DNA of 64,000 nucleotides from Streptomyces sp. TG1A-8 (GCF_030499535.1 NZ_JASTLB010000001.1:6758001-6822000), one strand, 5' to 3'. Shown: positions 1 to 8,846, counted from the stretch's first letter. The notes: generated by a model from the sequence alone, not told the origin. A program made the numbers and translations.

Positions 1-528
1 CTGCGGGCACTGGGGGTCCTGCTCGCGGCGCTCCCGGCCGCCGGCTGCACCGCGCAGCCGGCGGCCGGCCCGCCGCGGGCGGCGGCCTTCAATCCCACCG
101 ACACCGCCTGGATCCAGCTGATGATCCCCATGGACGAGCGGGCCCGGCTCCTGACCGGCCTGGCCCCCGCACGGGCCGGGGACCCGGCCCTGGCCCGGCT
201 GGCGGCCCGGGCCGACGCCGGACTGGAGGACGACCTGGCCGGTCTGCGCCGGCTCATGGAACTCTCCGGCGTCCCCGACACCCGCCCCCACGAGGGGCAC
301 GACATGCCGGGCATGGTCACCCTCGGCGCCGTCAGGAGGGCGGGCACCGCGACCGGAAAGGAGTTCGACCGCATCTTCACCGACAGCCTGCGCGCCCACC
401 TCGCGCAGTCCCGGAAGCTCTGCGCGAGCGAACGCACCTCGGGCGGGGCCGAGGAGGCGGGGAGACTGGCCGCCGCCATCGGGGGGAGGGCTGCCGAGCT
501 GATCACCCGGCTCGACGCGCTGCGCTGA
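1..528 (+). CDS. DUF305-like lipoprotein, 5' end cut off
   Basis: The reading frame is open from base 1, so the start codon lies outside the window. The first visible residues are a hydrophobic signal segment ending in a lipobox (L-P-A-A-G-C near residue 16), so the product should be an exported lipoprotein. The body is helical and resembles the DUF305 four-helix family. The family's usual double-histidine motif after M-I-P is replaced here by M-D, so the metal-binding site typical of the family looks absent. The function is unknown. The gene ends 116 bases before a transporter remnant on the other strand. Confidence 0.6.
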   Translation: MRALGVLLAALPAAGCTAQPAAGPPRAAAFNPTDTAWIQLMIPMDERARLLTGLAPARAGDPALARLAARADAGLEDDLAGLRRLMELSGVPDTRPHEGHDMPGMVTLGAVRRAGTATGKEFDRIFTDSLRAHLAQSRKLCASERTSGGAEEAGRLAAAIGGRAAELITRLDALR

Positions 529-644
529 ACCGGTCGGTGTCACCGGTCTTTGGCCATCCGCCACTGGATCCCGACCGGCGGCGGTTCGTGTCATGGAGGA
601 CGGATCGCGCTCCGGTGGGGCCGGCCCCCGCACCGACACCGGGC

Positions 645-830
645 TCAGGGGGCCACCCGCCCCGCGTGGACCAGCCCGTGGGCCGGGAGGGCGAGCCCGC
701 TGACCGACAGCAGCAGCCCGGCCGGGGCCGGCGGACGCGGGACGGAGCTGCGGGAGTCCGGGAGCAGCAGGGCGATCCCGATCAGTGACAGCACCGCGAC
801 GGGGACGGCGACCAGGAAGGCCGAGCCCCA
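645..830 (-). pseudogene. Internal fragment of a DHA2-type MFS transporter
   Basis: Translation of the minus strand gives about 61 residues starting W-G-S-A-F-L-V-A-V-P and ending at an in-frame TGA. The pattern (W..FL..VP, then a hydrophobic helix ending L-L-P-D-S-R, then a second helix ending L-V-H-A-G-R) is the loop and helices around TM6-TM7 of 14-TM EmrB/QacA drug exporters. Everything before and after it is missing. It lies just downstream of the MarR gene on the same strand, the usual position of a MarR-controlled exporter, so the regulator has probably lost its target. Confidence 0.6.
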
Positions 831-836
831 CCGGGT

Positions 837-1268
837 TCAGCGGCGCGCCCCGGAAATGCCTTCCAGCCACTCACGGATCGCGACGCGCTGCTCGGGCGTG
901 AAAGCGGATTCCAGTTCCTCTTCGCAGCGGTCGACGGCCTTGCGGGCACCGACCAGGCGCGCCCGGCCGGACTCGGTGACGAAGATCTGGTGGCTGCGCC
1001 GGTCGGTGGGGTTCGTCCGCCGCTCGATCAGGCCCTCCTGTTCGAGTCCGACGAGCATCTCGTTGGCGGCCTGCCGGGAACTCGCCACCTCGCGGGCGAT
1101 GTCCGACGCCGACATCCCCGGCTGCGCCGCCGTCATCAGCAGGGTGGCGTACTGCGAGGTCGACAGCCCGAACGCCGTGAGTTCCCCGGCGATCGCCGAC
1201 CTCATGTTCAGCCAGACCTTGCGGACCAGGAAGGTCAGCGAGCCGACCGGGGCCCTGCGGGGATCCAA
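837..1268 (-). CDS. MarR-family transcriptional regulator
   Basis: A winged-helix MarR protein of 143 residues if translated from the TTG at 1268, which has a strong GGAGG ribosome site six bases upstream. A longer version from TTG 1331 would add 21 residues of low-complexity sequence. The DNA-binding core includes a recognition helix around S-S-R-Q-A-A-N-E-M and the wing N-P-T-D-R-R-S, which is very typical of MarR proteins. Such proteins usually repress a neighbouring efflux pump or enzyme and release DNA on ligand binding. Only a remnant of an exporter remains downstream. An inverted CTTGAC...GTCAAG pair at about 1299-1332 could be its own operator. Confidence 0.85.
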   Translation of the reverse strand: MDPRRAPVGSLTFLVRKVWLNMRSAIAGELTAFGLSTSQYATLLMTAAQPGMSASDIAREVASSRQAANEMLVGLEQEGLIERRTNPTDRRSHQIFVTESGRARLVGARKAVDRCEEELESAFTPEQRVAIREWLEGISGARR

Positions 1269-1331
1269 CGCTCCGCCTCCTCGACCAGTGACAGGTTCTT
1301 GACGATGACCCGAGGCGGTCGGAATTGTCAA

Positions 1332-1906
1332 GTCCTTGTCGATCGGGCCGGACTCCCGGCCGCCGGGGCCCTGGGTGCGGTCTCACGGTCTTTGGGTCGG
1401 TTCCGGACCGGACAGCGGCGGCTCCCGCATCCGACTGCGGTCCGGAGCGCGGTCGTTCCCGGCGGGCGGCAGGTCCGTGCGGCCACGCCGGACGCTGCCG
1501 CGGAACACGTCACCACTGACGAGGCGTCGCCATCGTCGGGCTGCGGATGCCGTAAGGGGACACCGGAGGCCAGGACGGCGCGCAGGACGCGGGAGACGGG
1601 CTCAGGCGGATCGCCGCCCGGCTGGGTGTGCGGATTGCACCAGCCGTGGACGTGATCCGTGTGTGCGGAGGCGGTCTCGACGGGGCCGGCCCGCCGCTGG
1701 TGTCCGAGGACGGCGGCGCCGACCCGGTGGCGGCGGTCGTCGTCGGGACGTCGATTTCACCCGAGGGGCGGTTCCGCACGCCCGAGGAGCCGGGAACCCC
1801 CGTTCGGGTCAGCACTGATGGCGGCGGCGGCAGGATCCGGTCAGGGTGGGGTGGTACGCGACGTCGTCGTCGGCCCGCCCCTGCCCCCTTGTGAAGGAGC
1901 ACCGCC
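1332..1906. other. Intergenic stretch without a recognised gene
   Basis: All frames are open only because of the high GC content. None of the translations shows a recognisable motif, signal peptide or well-placed ribosome site, so I assign nothing here. Confidence 0.5.
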
Positions 1907-2500
1907 ATGTCCGAACGCAACACCTTCATCCGTAGCCTGCACGATGTGGGTCTGGCCGCCTGGTTCGGCGGTTCACTGATGGGCGCGGTCGGCCTCAACG
2001 GCGCGGCCAGGGACGAAGGCGGAACGGAGACGGCCACGGACCGGATCTCTTCGTCGGGGTGGGCGAAATGGACTCCGGTCAACGCCGCCGCCATCGGCGC
2101 GCACCTGTTCGGCGGCGGCGGGCTGCTCGTCGCGAACGCCCATCGGGTCGCCACCCAGGAGGGCGTGGCCGCCTCCACCACGGCCAAGACCGTCGTCACC
2201 GCCGCGGCTCTGGCCGCCACCGCCTACGCCCGGGTCCTGGGCAAGAAGGTCGAACTGGCCTCCTCGTCCGACCCCGAGGACACCGAGAAGGCGGAGAAGC
2301 ACCCCGTCGACCTCGACAAGGCTCGGCGGCAGCTGGCCCGCGTGCAGTGGATGGTGCCGGCGCTGACCGGATGCCTGGTGGTGCTCAACGCCCTGCACGG
2401 TGAGCAGCAGCGTCCCGTCGAGCAGGCTCCTGGCATGTGGGGGCGGGCCCGCTCCGCGGCCCACTTCGGGTCAGGACGGCCCGCCGGGTGCCGGGGATGA
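1907..2500 (+). CDS. Conserved actinomycete membrane-associated protein
   Basis: A protein of about 197 residues with a GAAGGAG ribosome site and a clean ATG. It contains hydrophobic segments near residues 13-30 (L-A-A-W-F-G-G-S-L-M-G), 60-80, 95-112 and 145-160, so it is probably a small multi-pass membrane protein. The opening (S-L-H-D-V-G-L-A-A-W-F-G-G) is a pattern I associate with a conserved Streptomyces family of unknown function. The last 30 or so residues look less conserved, so the stop may have shifted. It stands alone, with no operon partner. Function not assigned. Confidence 0.65.
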   Translation: MSERNTFIRSLHDVGLAAWFGGSLMGAVGLNGAARDEGGTETATDRISSSGWAKWTPVNAAAIGAHLFGGGGLLVANAHRVATQEGVAASTTAKTVVTAAALAATAYARVLGKKVELASSSDPEDTEKAEKHPVDLDKARRQLARVQWMVPALTGCLVVLNALHGEQQRPVEQAPGMWGRARSAAHFGSGRPAGCRG

Positions 2501-2945
2501 GCCCTGACTGGGCACTGCTCGGGCGGGCGCGCGGGGTTCGCCGGCCGTGGACGCGGCCCGTGCGTGCGGCGGCGGGCGGAACGGGGGAGCCGTCCGGCCC
2601 GACGGGCACGTGCGGGCAACCGGACGAGGTCGGGCGGAGCGGGCGGTCCGGGCACACGACGGTGCCTCCGGGCCGCCGGTGAAGGGGCGGCAACGCCGGG
2701 GCGCCGCGACCGGCCGGGAAGGCGGGGCGCGGCGCTGTGGGGCGGCGGTGTCGGCGAGGAGCTGGCCGCTGCCGAGGTCCGTGACGACCCGGGCGTCGAC
2801 CGCCCGGGTCCTGCCGGGCGGTTGCGTCAGCCGTGTTGCAGGGGCCGTGTGCCGGTGCCGGTGCCGTCGGGCGCGCGCCCGGGCCGGTGGTTCCCGTCCG
2901 GCCCGGGCGGTCATGCGTCACGCGGGGACGTGGCGGTGTCCGCGC
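2501..2945. other. Intergenic stretch without a recognised gene
   Basis: This GC-rich spacer lies between two convergent genes. I see no credible coding motif and no clean terminator hairpin. Confidence 0.4.
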
Positions 2946-3635
2946 TCACCCGCTCACCTTGCTGACCAGCTCGACGAGGGCGTCGGCCGCGGGGCCCGAG
3001 GAGGCCGGGTTCTGTCCGGTGATCAGCAGGCCGTCCTGGACGACGTAGGGCTCCCAGTCGCCGATCTTGGAGTAGACGCCGCCCAGGCGCTTGAGTTCGT
3101 CCTCGACGAGGAAGGGGACGATCTCGGTGAGCGCGACGCCTTCCTCCTCGGAGTTGGTGAATCCGGTGACCTTCTTGCCCCGTACCAGGGGCGTGCCGTC
3201 CTCGTCGAGGACGTGGCGCAGGACGCCGGGCGCGTGGCAGACCAGTGCGAGGGGCTTGCCCGAGCGCAGGGTCGTCTCGATCAGGCGCGCGGAGTGCGTG
3301 TCTTCGGCCAGGTCCCACAGCGGGCCGTGACCGCCGGGGTAGAACACGGTGTCGAAGTCCTCTGCCGCGACGGTGTCCAGGCGCACGGTGTTCGCGAGTG
3401 CCGCGGTCGCCTTCGCGTCCGACTCGAAGCGCCGGGTCTGGTCGGTCTGGTTGGCGGGCTCGTTGCTCTTGGGGTCCAGCGGCGGTCGGCCGCCCTTGGG
3501 GGAGGCCAGGGTGATCTCCCAGCCGGCTTCCTCGAAGCGGTAGTACGGCGCCGCCAGTTCCTCCAGCCAGAACCCGGTCTTGCGGCCGGTGTCGCCGAGC
3601 TCGTCGTGCGAGGTCAAAACGATGAGAACCTTCAT
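2946..3635 (-). CDS. DJ-1/PfpI (type 1 glutamine amidotransferase-like) protein
   Basis: A 229-residue class I glutamine-amidotransferase-fold protein of the DJ-1/PfpI/Hsp31 superfamily. The nucleophile elbow reads A-L-V-C-H-A-P-G around Cys133-His134, and the segment F-Y-P-G-G-H-G-P (about 98-105) supplies the oxyanion loop. Relatives act as glyoxalase III/deglycases or chaperones against reactive electrophiles, in the cytoplasm. The start ATG at 3635 has a GGGAGAAG ribosome site. Twenty bases further upstream lies a palindrome (3656-3670) that also occurs before the neighbouring TetR gene, so this gene is probably repressed by that TetR protein and induced by electrophilic stress (inference). 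Confidence 0.88.
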   Translation of the reverse strand: MKVLIVLTSHDELGDTGRKTGFWLEELAAPYYRFEEAGWEITLASPKGGRPPLDPKSNEPANQTDQTRRFESDAKATAALANTVRLDTVAAEDFDTVFYPGGHGPLWDLAEDTHSARLIETTLRSGKPLALVCHAPGVLRHVLDEDGTPLVRGKKVTGFTNSEEEGVALTEIVPFLVEDELKRLGGVYSKIGDWEPYVVQDGLLITGQNPASSGPAADALVELVSKVSG

Positions 3636-3655
3636 GTCACTTCTCCCTTGATCAG

Positions 3656-3670
3656 TAGGCCGGTCGTCTA
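3656..3670. promoter_or_regulatory. Putative TetR operator upstream of the DJ-1/PfpI gene
   Basis: The 15-mer TAGGCCGGTCGTCTA matches the 15-mer at 4349-4363 at 13 of 15 positions. It follows the TAGAC-N5-GTCTA palindromic plan of NemR-like TetR operators, with one arm base changed. It sits 20 bases before the start codon, suitable for repression. Confidence 0.6.
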
Positions 3671-3723
3671 ATTGAGGGTGAGGGGAAACCGCGTTCCCCG
3701 TCCGGGTGTGGAACCGCCGGCCT

Positions 3724-4326
3724 TCACGGGTGGAGGAGCCGCCTGGTCACGGCCGTGGCGGTGTCGAGTGGTGCGGGACTGCGGTGGATCTTGGTCATGA
3801 CGCTTGCGCCGAGCCGCATCTCGTACAGGGTCTGCGCCGTACCGCGGGGATCGCCGCCGACCGCGATCGATCCGTCCGCGAGGCCACTGGTGATCGTGCG
3901 CTCGATGCGGTCGACGATCGCATCGGTGCCCTCCTTCAGGGCCAGCCGCATCGCCTCCGACAGGTCGGCGGCTTCGGCGCCGAGCTTCACGGTGGGGCGC
4001 TTGCCCTGGCACTCGTCGACGCCCTGCGTCTGCCGCCACTGCCGCCACTGCCGCCAGTAGGCCGTCAGCCGCTCGGCGGCCGGCTCGTCCGGCTGCGCGA
4101 GGACGCGGTCCGTGCCGGAGGCGTACTCGTCGAAGTGGCCCCTCGGGAGTGCTTCACCGAAAGCGTCCTTGGAGGGGAAGTGGTGGTGGAAGGACCCCTC
4201 GGGCACGCCGGCCTCCGCGAGCACCTCGGTGATGCCGACCGCGGAGTGGTCCTTGTGGGCCGTGATCCGCCGGGCGGCGTCGAGAATGCTTCGGCGGGTG
4301 TCGGTGCTGCGTGCGGTGACTGGCAT
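3724..4326 (-). CDS. TetR/AcrR-family repressor
   Basis: A 200-residue TetR protein. The N-terminal helix-turn-helix (residues about 8-55) includes T-R-R-S-I-L-D-A-A, the recognition segment V-P-E-G-S-F-H-H-H-F-P-S-K and the following D-A-F-G. The C-terminal ligand domain resembles the TetR_C group of NemR-like electrophile sensors, and it carries a Cys in D-E-C-Q-G-K near residue 105 that could sense electrophiles. The ATG at 4326 was chosen because the longer frame runs into sequence unlike any TetR. A perfect-arm palindrome lies 22 bases upstream (autoregulation) and a near copy lies before the DJ-1/PfpI gene downstream, which defines a two-gene regulon. Confidence 0.85.
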   Translation of the reverse strand: MPVTARSTDTRRSILDAARRITAHKDHSAVGITEVLAEAGVPEGSFHHHFPSKDAFGEALPRGHFDEYASGTDRVLAQPDEPAAERLTAYWRQWRQWRQTQGVDECQGKRPTVKLGAEAADLSEAMRLALKEGTDAIVDRIERTITSGLADGSIAVGGDPRGTAQTLYEMRLGASVMTKIHRSPAPLDTATAVTRRLLHP

Positions 4327-4348
4327 GACGATGACTCTAGCGTATGAA

Positions 4349-4363
4349 TAGACCAGTCGTCTA
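4349..4363. promoter_or_regulatory. Putative TetR operator (autoregulatory)
   Basis: TAGACCAGTCGTCTA has perfect five-base arms (TAGAC/GTCTA) around CAGTC and sits immediately upstream of the TetR start. It pairs with the site at 3656-3670. Confidence 0.65.
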
Positions 4364-4789
4364 CGCGCTGGGGGGAGGGTCCCGGGCCGTGGCCGGTGGA
4401 TGCTGGGCACCGCGTACGCCGACGGGTGGTCTCCCTCCGCCGGGCAGGGGGTCGGCACGCGGGGCCCGGCCGGCCGGCGCGTACGGCCGGCGCCGGGACC
4501 GAAGGGGATGCGGCCGACCGGAACACGGCGCGAAGTCGTCCGGGGTGGGGCACCCCCCTCTGTCCGGTGTCGGCGGCGACATCCCTGACCGTCCTGGTGG
4601 CCGGATCCGGCGAGGGGTCGAGTACGCCAAGGACGGTGCCTCGCCGGCCGTTGCCAGCTGCCGCGTCCCGGGCCCAGCGGTTGGTGGAGGGGGCACCCGG
4701 GAGCGGGGCGGGGGTTCCGCAGCCTCCCGGGACGGCCCGGGCGGGGCGGGCGGAGGTGACGGAAGGCGGATTGGCATCGGCCGGTGTGC

Positions 4790-5444
4790 GGGCCCAGCCG
4801 AGCACCACCGCACCGCTCGCCGCGTCCGCCGTGCGCGGCGGGACGGGCACCGCGGCGGGGAACGGGCGGACCGCCCAAGGGGGCGGAGAATACTGGCCGG
4901 TGCGCTTGTCCTGCACAGGATCGCCGTCGGGATCCTCGATGAACCACACCAGCGGGCCGTTGTCCGACAGCCGCCGCCGGCCGGCGAAGGAGCCGTAGCG
5001 GTAATGCACCAGGCTGCGTGCGGCGCAGGGCTGGTCGGACAGGATCCGGGGGCCGGCCGGTTCCGCCGTGGCCCGGTGCAGCTCCTTCGCGAGCCGGGCC
5101 GCGTCGGCATCGGAGCGCGGGTGGACGGTGATGAACTTGCCCGAGCTTCCCCGGGGCGTGGCGCGGGAGTTGAGCGCGCCCACCTGGTCGAGCGACCGGG
5201 CGAACTTGAACGCCCGATCCTCCCGCAGCAGTACGTCCAGGGCCTTCGCGAGGACCGTCGGCGCGGAGGCGGTCGTTGCCGACAGGCGCAGCTTCCAGCC
5301 CTGCTCGCGTCGCGAGCCGGACCGGGGTGCGGCGCGGCACCACATCCCGTCCGTGTCGGCCGGCCAGCGCTCGCCCGTGCCCGTGGCGTGCAGTGCCTGC
5401 TCGAGCAGGCGCTGCAGTTCGACTTCGGTGGCGTGACTCGTCAT
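4790..5444 (-). pseudogene. N-terminal lyase-region fragment of a class III lanthionine synthetase (LanKC-like)
   Basis: From the ATG at 5444 (ribosome site GAGAGGGA) about 215 residues match the N-terminal part of LanKC/RamC-type lanthionine synthetases: G-W-K-L-R-L-S-A-T, then A-F-K-F-A-R-S-L-D-Q-V, G-S-S-G-K-F-I-T-V-H-P, I-L-S-D-Q-P and L-V-H-Y-R-Y-G-S-F-A-G, ending Y-S-P-P-P-W-A. In the family this phospho-Ser/Thr lyase region is followed by a kinase and a cyclase, together about 850 residues. Here the family match ends near 4790. The frame stays open to 4065, running through the TetR gene in another frame, but this tail has no kinase motif. I read it as a truncated gene; a free-standing lyase domain is possible but less likely. 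No precursor peptide is evident nearby. Confidence 0.65.
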
Positions 5445-5769
5445 GCGCGTCCCTCTCAACGGTGAGCCGCTGACGAAGATTCGTCCGATAATGAGAATCT
5501 AATTACTCCTTATCCTGATTCATGTTATTCGATAAGTGTGTGGGGCTCTTGTCCCAAGCCGAGGAGCGCGTCCGGCGCGGAAGGAAACGAGGACGCGTGC
5601 ACGCCCCTCCTCGGCAGTGCCCGTCCAGCCGTCCAGCCGCCCATCGGCCCGCGGTCAAGGGGAGGTGTGACACGTGCGCCCGTCCGCGTTCGCACCGGTC
5701 ACCGGTGCGTCTTCCTCGACCGGGAGTCGCGCCGAACGTTCCACGGTCCCCGTCGGGCGAGCACGTCAG

Positions 5770-6202
5770 CTCTTTGATCCGCCGCCGGGCGGCGCCTTCG
5801 GGATCCAGCCCGGGGGTCCCGGAGGGCCGCCCACCACCAAGTCGTACGTCAACGACTGGACCGACGTCGACAGGGCCACGGGCGAGGTGCTCTCCGTCGA
5901 CAGGGCGAAGTACCTCGCCTTCGTCGCCACCCGGGCCACCCTCAAGACGACTCCCGCCTTCGACGCCGTGGGCGTCAACGGGAACACCGCCAGACGGCAC
6001 CCGCGACCGGGACACCTCGTTCATCGTCTCGCTCAACCTCGACCGGGCGCTCGCTGCGGACAAGCAGGTCGAGGACGTCGACTGCCGGCTCGCCTGGAAC
6101 CAGCCGCACGCCGGCAACTACGACGTGCCCGAGGCCATGGCGTGGATCCCCGAGGTGGTGCGCACGGCGGGCGACCCGCTCGCCCCCGGCCGCCACGGAT
6201 GA
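5770..6202 (+). pseudogene. Subtype B tannase-like esterase remnant
   Basis: Two frames carry consecutive parts of one protein. The first, to about 5990, contains S-Y-V-N-D-W-T-D-V-D and K-T-T-P-A-F-D-A-V-G-V-N. The second, from about 6000, contains R-D-T-S-F-I-V-S-L-N-L and L-A-W-N-Q-P-H-A-G-N-Y-D-V-P-E, where the His is the likely catalytic histidine. This is the C-terminal half of the alpha/beta-hydrolase family called subtype B tannase. The nucleophile half is gone and about 60-80 residues between the two parts are deleted, so no active enzyme is expected. Confidence 0.6.
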
Positions 6203-6362
6203 GGCCGGCGGGGCACCGCGACCCGCCACGGCAGAACGCCCGACAGCCGCCTCACCGGACTCCGCCTCCGCGCAGCGGCCACGTGGATCAGCCACCCCCG
6301 GAAAGCCCGTCGGTCACGGCTAGGCCGGCTCCACGGGGTGCTCCGGCGGCGAGCGCGGTGCG

Positions 6363-7607
6363 TCATGAGCGGCCGCGGGCCGGTTCCGGCTCGTGCCGGG
6401 CCGTCCGGTCGCGTCGGGGAAGCAGGACAGGGGTGGCCAGGATGAGCAGCCCAGCGGCCGTGAGGGCGGCGCGTGGGCCGGTGACGTCGGCGAGCAGCCC
6501 GGCGAGCGTGGTGAGGACGGCGATGGACGCCTGCTGGCCGATGGACCAGGCCGACAGGGTTCGGGCGACGAGGTGCTCGGGGGTGTGTTCGAGCCGGTAG
6601 GTGGCGAGCACCGGGGTGTACAGGCTCATGTTGATGATGATCGCCAGCTCGACGGCCATCACGGTGACGAGGCCGACGACGCCGGGACGGACGAAGACCA
6701 GGCCGATCAACCAGACGGCGCGCAGGGTGCCCACGGTCCGGAAGACCGCGTGCTTGCCGTGGCGGGCCACGACACGGGCGGCCAGCCGGGAGCCGATGAG
6801 TCCGCCGACGCAGGGGGCGGCGAAGGCGAGGCCGTACTGCCAGGGCGGGAACCCGAGCTGGCGAAGGAGGAGCACGGCCAGCAGCGGCTCGGTGGCCATG
6901 ATCAGACCGGCGACGAGCACCTGGTTGAGGTAGAGCGCCCGCAAGCCGGGATGGCCCAGGATGTGCCGCCAGCCGTCAAGCACTGCGCCCGCCCGGGCCG
7001 GGCTTTCTCCGGTTGCCCGCGGCGCTTCTTCCCCGCCGCGGATCGCGGTGATGCTCAAGGCGGAGAGCAGGTAGCTGAGCGCGTCGGCCACCACGGTGGT
7101 GACCGGCCCGAACAGGCCGATCGCCGCCCCGCCCAGCGGCGGCCCGACTGCGATGGAGCTCCAGTTCGTGGACTCGAACCGCGCGTTGGCGACGAGGAGG
7201 TCGTCCGGCCGCACGAGGGCCTTGAGGTAGGCGCCGCTGGCCGCGTTGAAGGCGATCTTGGCTGCGGCGACCACGGCCGAGACCACGAGCAGTTGGACGA
7301 AGCTGAGCCATCCGAAGCCGTAGGCGACGGGGATCGTCCCCATGGCCGCGAACCGGGCCAGGTCCATCATGATCATGACCGGGCGCTTGCGCCGGAACTC
7401 CACCCACGGCGCAAGGGGCACCGCGATCAGCGCGCCCACCGCGGGCCCCACCGCGGACAGCGCGGACACCTCGGCGGGGCCGGCATGCAGCACCAGCACG
7501 GCGATCAGCGGCAGCGCCCCGAACCCCAGCCCGGACCCGTACGCGCTCACCGCATATGACGCCCACAGCCAGCCGAACTGCCGGCCCAACCGTCTCCTGC
7601 CCACCAT
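6363..7607 (-). CDS. MFS transporter (12-TM, MFS_3-like)
   Basis: A 414-residue multi-pass protein with about 12 hydrophobic segments and the MFS loop signature after TM2 (P-W-V-E-F-R-R-K-R-P-V). It resembles exporters of the enterobactin/macrolide-efflux type (MFS_3), probably moving a small molecule out of the cell by proton antiport. The ATG at 7607 was chosen for its GAGGGGG ribosome site and because the 40 upstream residues translate a tandem repeat. It is divergent from a LysR gene, which is the likely regulator. Confidence 0.85.
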   Translation of the reverse strand: MVGRRRLGRQFGWLWASYAVSAYGSGLGFGALPLIAVLVLHAGPAEVSALSAVGPAVGALIAVPLAPWVEFRRKRPVMIMMDLARFAAMGTIPVAYGFGWLSFVQLLVVSAVVAAAKIAFNAASGAYLKALVRPDDLLVANARFESTNWSSIAVGPPLGGAAIGLFGPVTTVVADALSYLLSALSITAIRGGEEAPRATGESPARAGAVLDGWRHILGHPGLRALYLNQVLVAGLIMATEPLLAVLLLRQLGFPPWQYGLAFAAPCVGGLIGSRLAARVVARHGKHAVFRTVGTLRAVWLIGLVFVRPGVVGLVTVMAVELAIIINMSLYTPVLATYRLEHTPEHLVARTLSAWSIGQQASIAVLTTLAGLLADVTGPRAALTAAGLLILATPVLLPRRDRTARHEPEPARGRS

Positions 7608-7639
7608 GCGCAGCGCGCCCCCTCGATGTCCCACCCGAA

Positions 7640-7669
7640 CAGACCGACAGACCGACAGACCGACAGACC
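7640..7669. repeat. Short tandem repeat in the divergent MFS/LysR promoter region
   Basis: The 8-base unit CAGACCGA is repeated nearly four times without interruption between the MFS and LysR starts. Slippage here could alter promoter spacing, but it may have no function. Confidence 0.7.
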
Positions 7670-7778
7670 AGCGGGCCGGCGTCGACCAGCGAGAGCTAAG
7701 CGAGCGGCGGAGCACCGGGTCAAACAACCGCCCTGCCGGCGATCCACAACCGTTCGTTGTTCACTAAGGTGGACCGGC

Positions 7779-8714
7779 GTGGATCTCGAAGCCGTACGCA
7801 CCTTCGTGGCCGTCGCGGAAGCGGGTCAGTTCCGGAAAGCCGCCGCCGACCTGTCGATCACCCAGCAGGCCGTCTCCAAGCGCGTCGCGGCGCTGGAGCG
7901 CGACCTCGGCGTGCGGCTGTTCACCCGCACGCCGCACGGCGCCGAACCCACCATCGACGGGCAGGCGTTCCTGCCCCACGCGCGCGAACTGCTGCGCGCC
8001 GCCGAGCGCGCGGTCGCGTCCGTGCGCACCGGCCGCCGTCCGCTGCGCGTCGACGTGATCAACTCACGCGGCGCGGCGTCGGGCCTGATGCGCGGATTCC
8101 ACCGCGCCCGCCCCGAGATCGAGCTCGACGTGCTGATGCTGTTCGACATCGAGTCGGCCGTCACCGCCATCCGCTCCGGCGCGCTCGACGCCTCCTTCCG
8201 CGCCGTCGCCGCGCCCGGCCGTCCCCTTCCCGAGGACGTCGAGTCCGTCCGGGTGCTCGACGAGCCGCTCCAGCTCCTCACCGGCCCCGCCCACGCGCTG
8301 GCGGGTGCCCGGTCGGTGACCCTCACCCAGCTCGCCGGGCACCGGATCTGGATTCCCGGCATCGTCCCCGGCACCGAGTGGGCCGCCTACTACGACGACC
8401 TCGTCGCCGAGTTCGGCCTCACCATCGAGTCGACCGGCCCCAACTTCGGCTCCGACGCCCTCCTCGACACCGTCGCCGACACCCCCGCCCTGGCCACCTT
8501 CATGGGTGAGCACACCCGCCTCATCTGGCCCGCCGATCACGGTCTGCGCCGCATCCCGGTGACCGACCCGACCCCCGTCTACCCGCACTCGCTCCTGTGG
8601 CACCGCGACAACCCCCACCCGGCGCTGGCCGACCTGCGCGCCCACCTCGTCGCCACGGGGAGCGGCCACGACGCCGCCGGGACCTGGACGCCGGGCTGGG
8701 TGACTCCGCGCTGA
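7779..8714 (+). CDS. LysR-family transcriptional regulator
   Basis: A 311-residue LysR protein starting at GTG. The winged helix (residues 1-60) reads M-D-L-E-A-V-R-T-F-V-A-V-A-E and then I-T-Q-Q-A-V-S-K-R-V-A-A-L-E, the standard recognition helix. The remainder is the periplasmic-binding-like effector domain. It lies divergent to the MFS transporter with 171 bases between the starts, a classic arrangement in which the LysR protein activates the transporter on sensing its substrate (inference). Confidence 0.9.
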   Translation: MDLEAVRTFVAVAEAGQFRKAAADLSITQQAVSKRVAALERDLGVRLFTRTPHGAEPTIDGQAFLPHARELLRAAERAVASVRTGRRPLRVDVINSRGAASGLMRGFHRARPEIELDVLMLFDIESAVTAIRSGALDASFRAVAAPGRPLPEDVESVRVLDEPLQLLTGPAHALAGARSVTLTQLAGHRIWIPGIVPGTEWAAYYDDLVAEFGLTIESTGPNFGSDALLDTVADTPALATFMGEHTRLIWPADHGLRRIPVTDPTPVYPHSLLWHRDNPHPALADLRAHLVATGSGHDAAGTWTPGWVTPR

Positions 8715-8846
8715 ACGGCTCCGCGCGTTCGGTCATCGCGGCCGGACCGACGGACGGTGAGCCGGGGTCAGGGCCCGGGACCGCCCGGCGCGACGAAGCA
8801 CCACCGGGAAGTCTCGTCCGAACAACCGGTCGTTGGTCCGGGGGCG

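Noticed and set aside
2385..2921. Long minus-strand frame of 178 codons in the 2.4-2.9 kb spacer
   Set aside because: Composition is Arg/Pro/Gly/Thr only, with no motif, and it overlaps the end of a better gene. It is a GC-driven shadow.
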